NCBI GenBank assembly: GCA_003487005.1
Contig: DNFG01000119.1
Coordinates: 1 to 7,365 of the forward strand
Direction of reading: 5' to 3'
Source: Bryobacterales bacterium
GTDB taxonomy: Bacteria; Acidobacteriota; Terriglobia; Bryobacterales; Bryobacteraceae
Length of the DNA: 7,365 bases
The position numbers were made by a program, and so were the translations under genes. How positions within the stretch are numbered: the stretch's first letter is position 1; every line of letters begins with the position of its first letter. Below are positions 6,470 to 7,365 of the stretch, one piece after another. The notes below the pieces were generated by a model, which was given only the letters and a program-made list of their open reading frames with translations, was not told the DNA's origin and made no database searches.

Positions 6470-7365
6470 TCAACTCTTCGGGATCGTCGCCTTCTTCGGC
6501 AGCGCCGCGATCGCCATCGCTCCAATGAACGCCGTCGCGAACACCGCCATCATCGCCGCGTGGTAGTCCCCACCCAGCCACACCATGCGCATCCGCTCGA
6601 TCAGGTTCGGGAACCAGAACTGCGCGATCGTGTCCGTCGGCAGAATCGCCGACATTGCGCGCGCCAGTGAGTTCAACCCGAACTGATCCGCCGCCATCAG
6701 CGGGATCAGCATGTAGTCCGCGCCCATCGCGAACCCGAACACCAGTGCGAACAGATACACGAATCCCTCCGTCTCCGGTCGCACCAGGAACAGCGAAGGA
6801 ATCGCGATCGCCACGATCAGATACGTCACCAGCATCACGTACTTGCGCGGGAACTTGTCCGCCAGATAGCCCGCCAGGAGCCTCCCCGCGATACTCGCCC
6901 ACAACACCCAGAACGACGCCGTCCCCCAGATCGCGTTTCGCGCATCCTGGTCCGTGAACCCCTGGTACTCAAACACAAACTTCATGTGGAAATTGACCGC
7001 CGCAATCGACCCGATCGACGCCGCGCTCCCAATCAGCAGCATCCAGAAAGGCATCTGCTTCACCAGTTGCGCAAAGCTCTGTCCCTGGCTCGATGCCGCC
7101 GCCGCGTGCAGCGAATCCTTCGCCGGAGCCGCCGCCTTGGCTTCCACCGCCGCCGCTGCCGCCACCTCTTCCGTCGCCTTCCCGTCCGGATGCTGGCCCA
7201 TGTCCGACGGCCGGTCCCGCAGCAGGAAGAACGCCAGCGGCCACGCCAGCAGCAGAATGAAACTCATATAGTGCAGCGCGTCCGTGTACGGCATCTGCTT
7301 GCTCAGCCACGGACCCAACTTGTTCCCCACCGAACCCACGATCGCCACCCCGACATACGTGATCC
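6470..7365 (-). CDS. MFS transporter, C-terminal part (5' end outside window)
   Basis: The frame stays open to the window edge, so about 297 residues of the C-terminal half to two-thirds are visible. The GTG at 7348 is internal: open coding sequence (ITYVG) continues upstream of it. Counting from that codon, helix 6 is at 27-43 and ends in the typical RDRPSDMGQHPDG linker. Six further helices are near 98-118, 139-161, 168-188, 195-217, 226-248 and 262-284. The AGRLLAGYLADKFPRKY segment (154-170) is the second copy of MFS loop motif A (GxLaDrxGrk). The cytoplasmic linker at 57-91 is Ala-rich low complexity. The short basic tail ends LPKKATIPKS. Linker and motif resemble the oxalate/formate-antiporter or monocarboxylate-like branch, so an organic acid or sugar acid is one possible substrate; sugar uptake is the other. 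First visible gene of the - strand unit, 31 nt before the cupin. Confidence 0.88.
   Translation of the reverse strand, partial: ITYVGVAIVGSVGNKLGPWLSKQMPYTDALHYMSFILLLAWPLAFFLLRDRPSDMGQHPDGKATEEVAAAAAVEAKAAAPAKDSLHAAAASSQGQSFAQLVKQMPFWMLLIGSAASIGSIAAVNFHMKFVFEYQGFTDQDARNAIWGTASFWVLWASIAGRLLAGYLADKFPRKYVMLVTYLIVAIAIPSLFLVRPETEGFVYLFALVFGFAMGADYMLIPLMAADQFGLNSLARAMSAILPTDTIAQFWFPNLIERMRMVWLGGDYHAAMMAVFATAFIGAMAIAALPKKATIPKS

Noticed and set aside
6439..6525. Upstream in-frame start for the cupin
   Set aside because: It would add 29 residues, mostly Arg-rich, overlapping the MFS coding region. MIIADLKE at 6438 with GGGAG close upstream is the better start.
1..7365. CRISPR array, tRNA/rRNA genes, insertion sequences, riboswitch
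   Set aside because: Reading through found no regularly spaced direct repeats, no tRNA-like cloverleaf, no transposase motif, and no intergenic gap longer than about 33 nt that could house a riboswitch.

Overview
The window is GC-rich (roughly two-thirds G+C by eye) with a strong preference for C in third codon position. It is densely packed with genes and contains a duplicated MacB/FtsX-type permease of the ADOP kind, a family greatly expanded in Acidobacteriota. That family, together with rhamnose isomerase and Gfo/Idh/MocA-cupin-MFS carbohydrate genes, makes a soil acidobacterium of the Solibacter/Bryobacter type a reasonable guess. This is inferred from gene families, not from a phylogenetic marker. 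No rRNA, tRNA, CRISPR array, insertion sequence or phage gene is visible.

Layout. On the + strand (1-4786): the 3' portion of an L-rhamnose isomerase gene; a 12-helix NCS1 (cytosine permease-like) transporter beginning 16 nt later; a 59-codon two-helix membrane protein (2159-2338) whose ATG overlaps the transporter stop codon as ATGA and has a perfect AGGAGG ribosome-binding site; then the ADOP permease, 33 nt further on, possibly with its own promoter. On the - strand (7365 down to 4796): the 3' part of an MFS transporter gene, a single-domain cupin and a Gfo/Idh/MocA oxidoreductase, spaced about 31 nt apart like an operon. The two units converge with only 9 bp between their stop codons and no recognisable terminator.

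How the genes fit together. The + strand group pairs a sugar isomerase with a secondary transporter and a small membrane protein, which suggests uptake and isomerisation of a deoxy-sugar or related compound, although NCS1 carriers usually move nucleobases. The - strand group has the usual make-up of a small carbohydrate or polyol cassette: importer, cupin and NAD(P)-dependent dehydrogenase. The ADOP gene is probably functionally independent. No ATPase partner is seen beside it.

The most notable item is the small translationally coupled membrane protein at 2159-2338. It is short enough to be missed by usual ORF length cut-offs and may be an accessory subunit of the transporter. No stretch above 300 bases lacks a gene.
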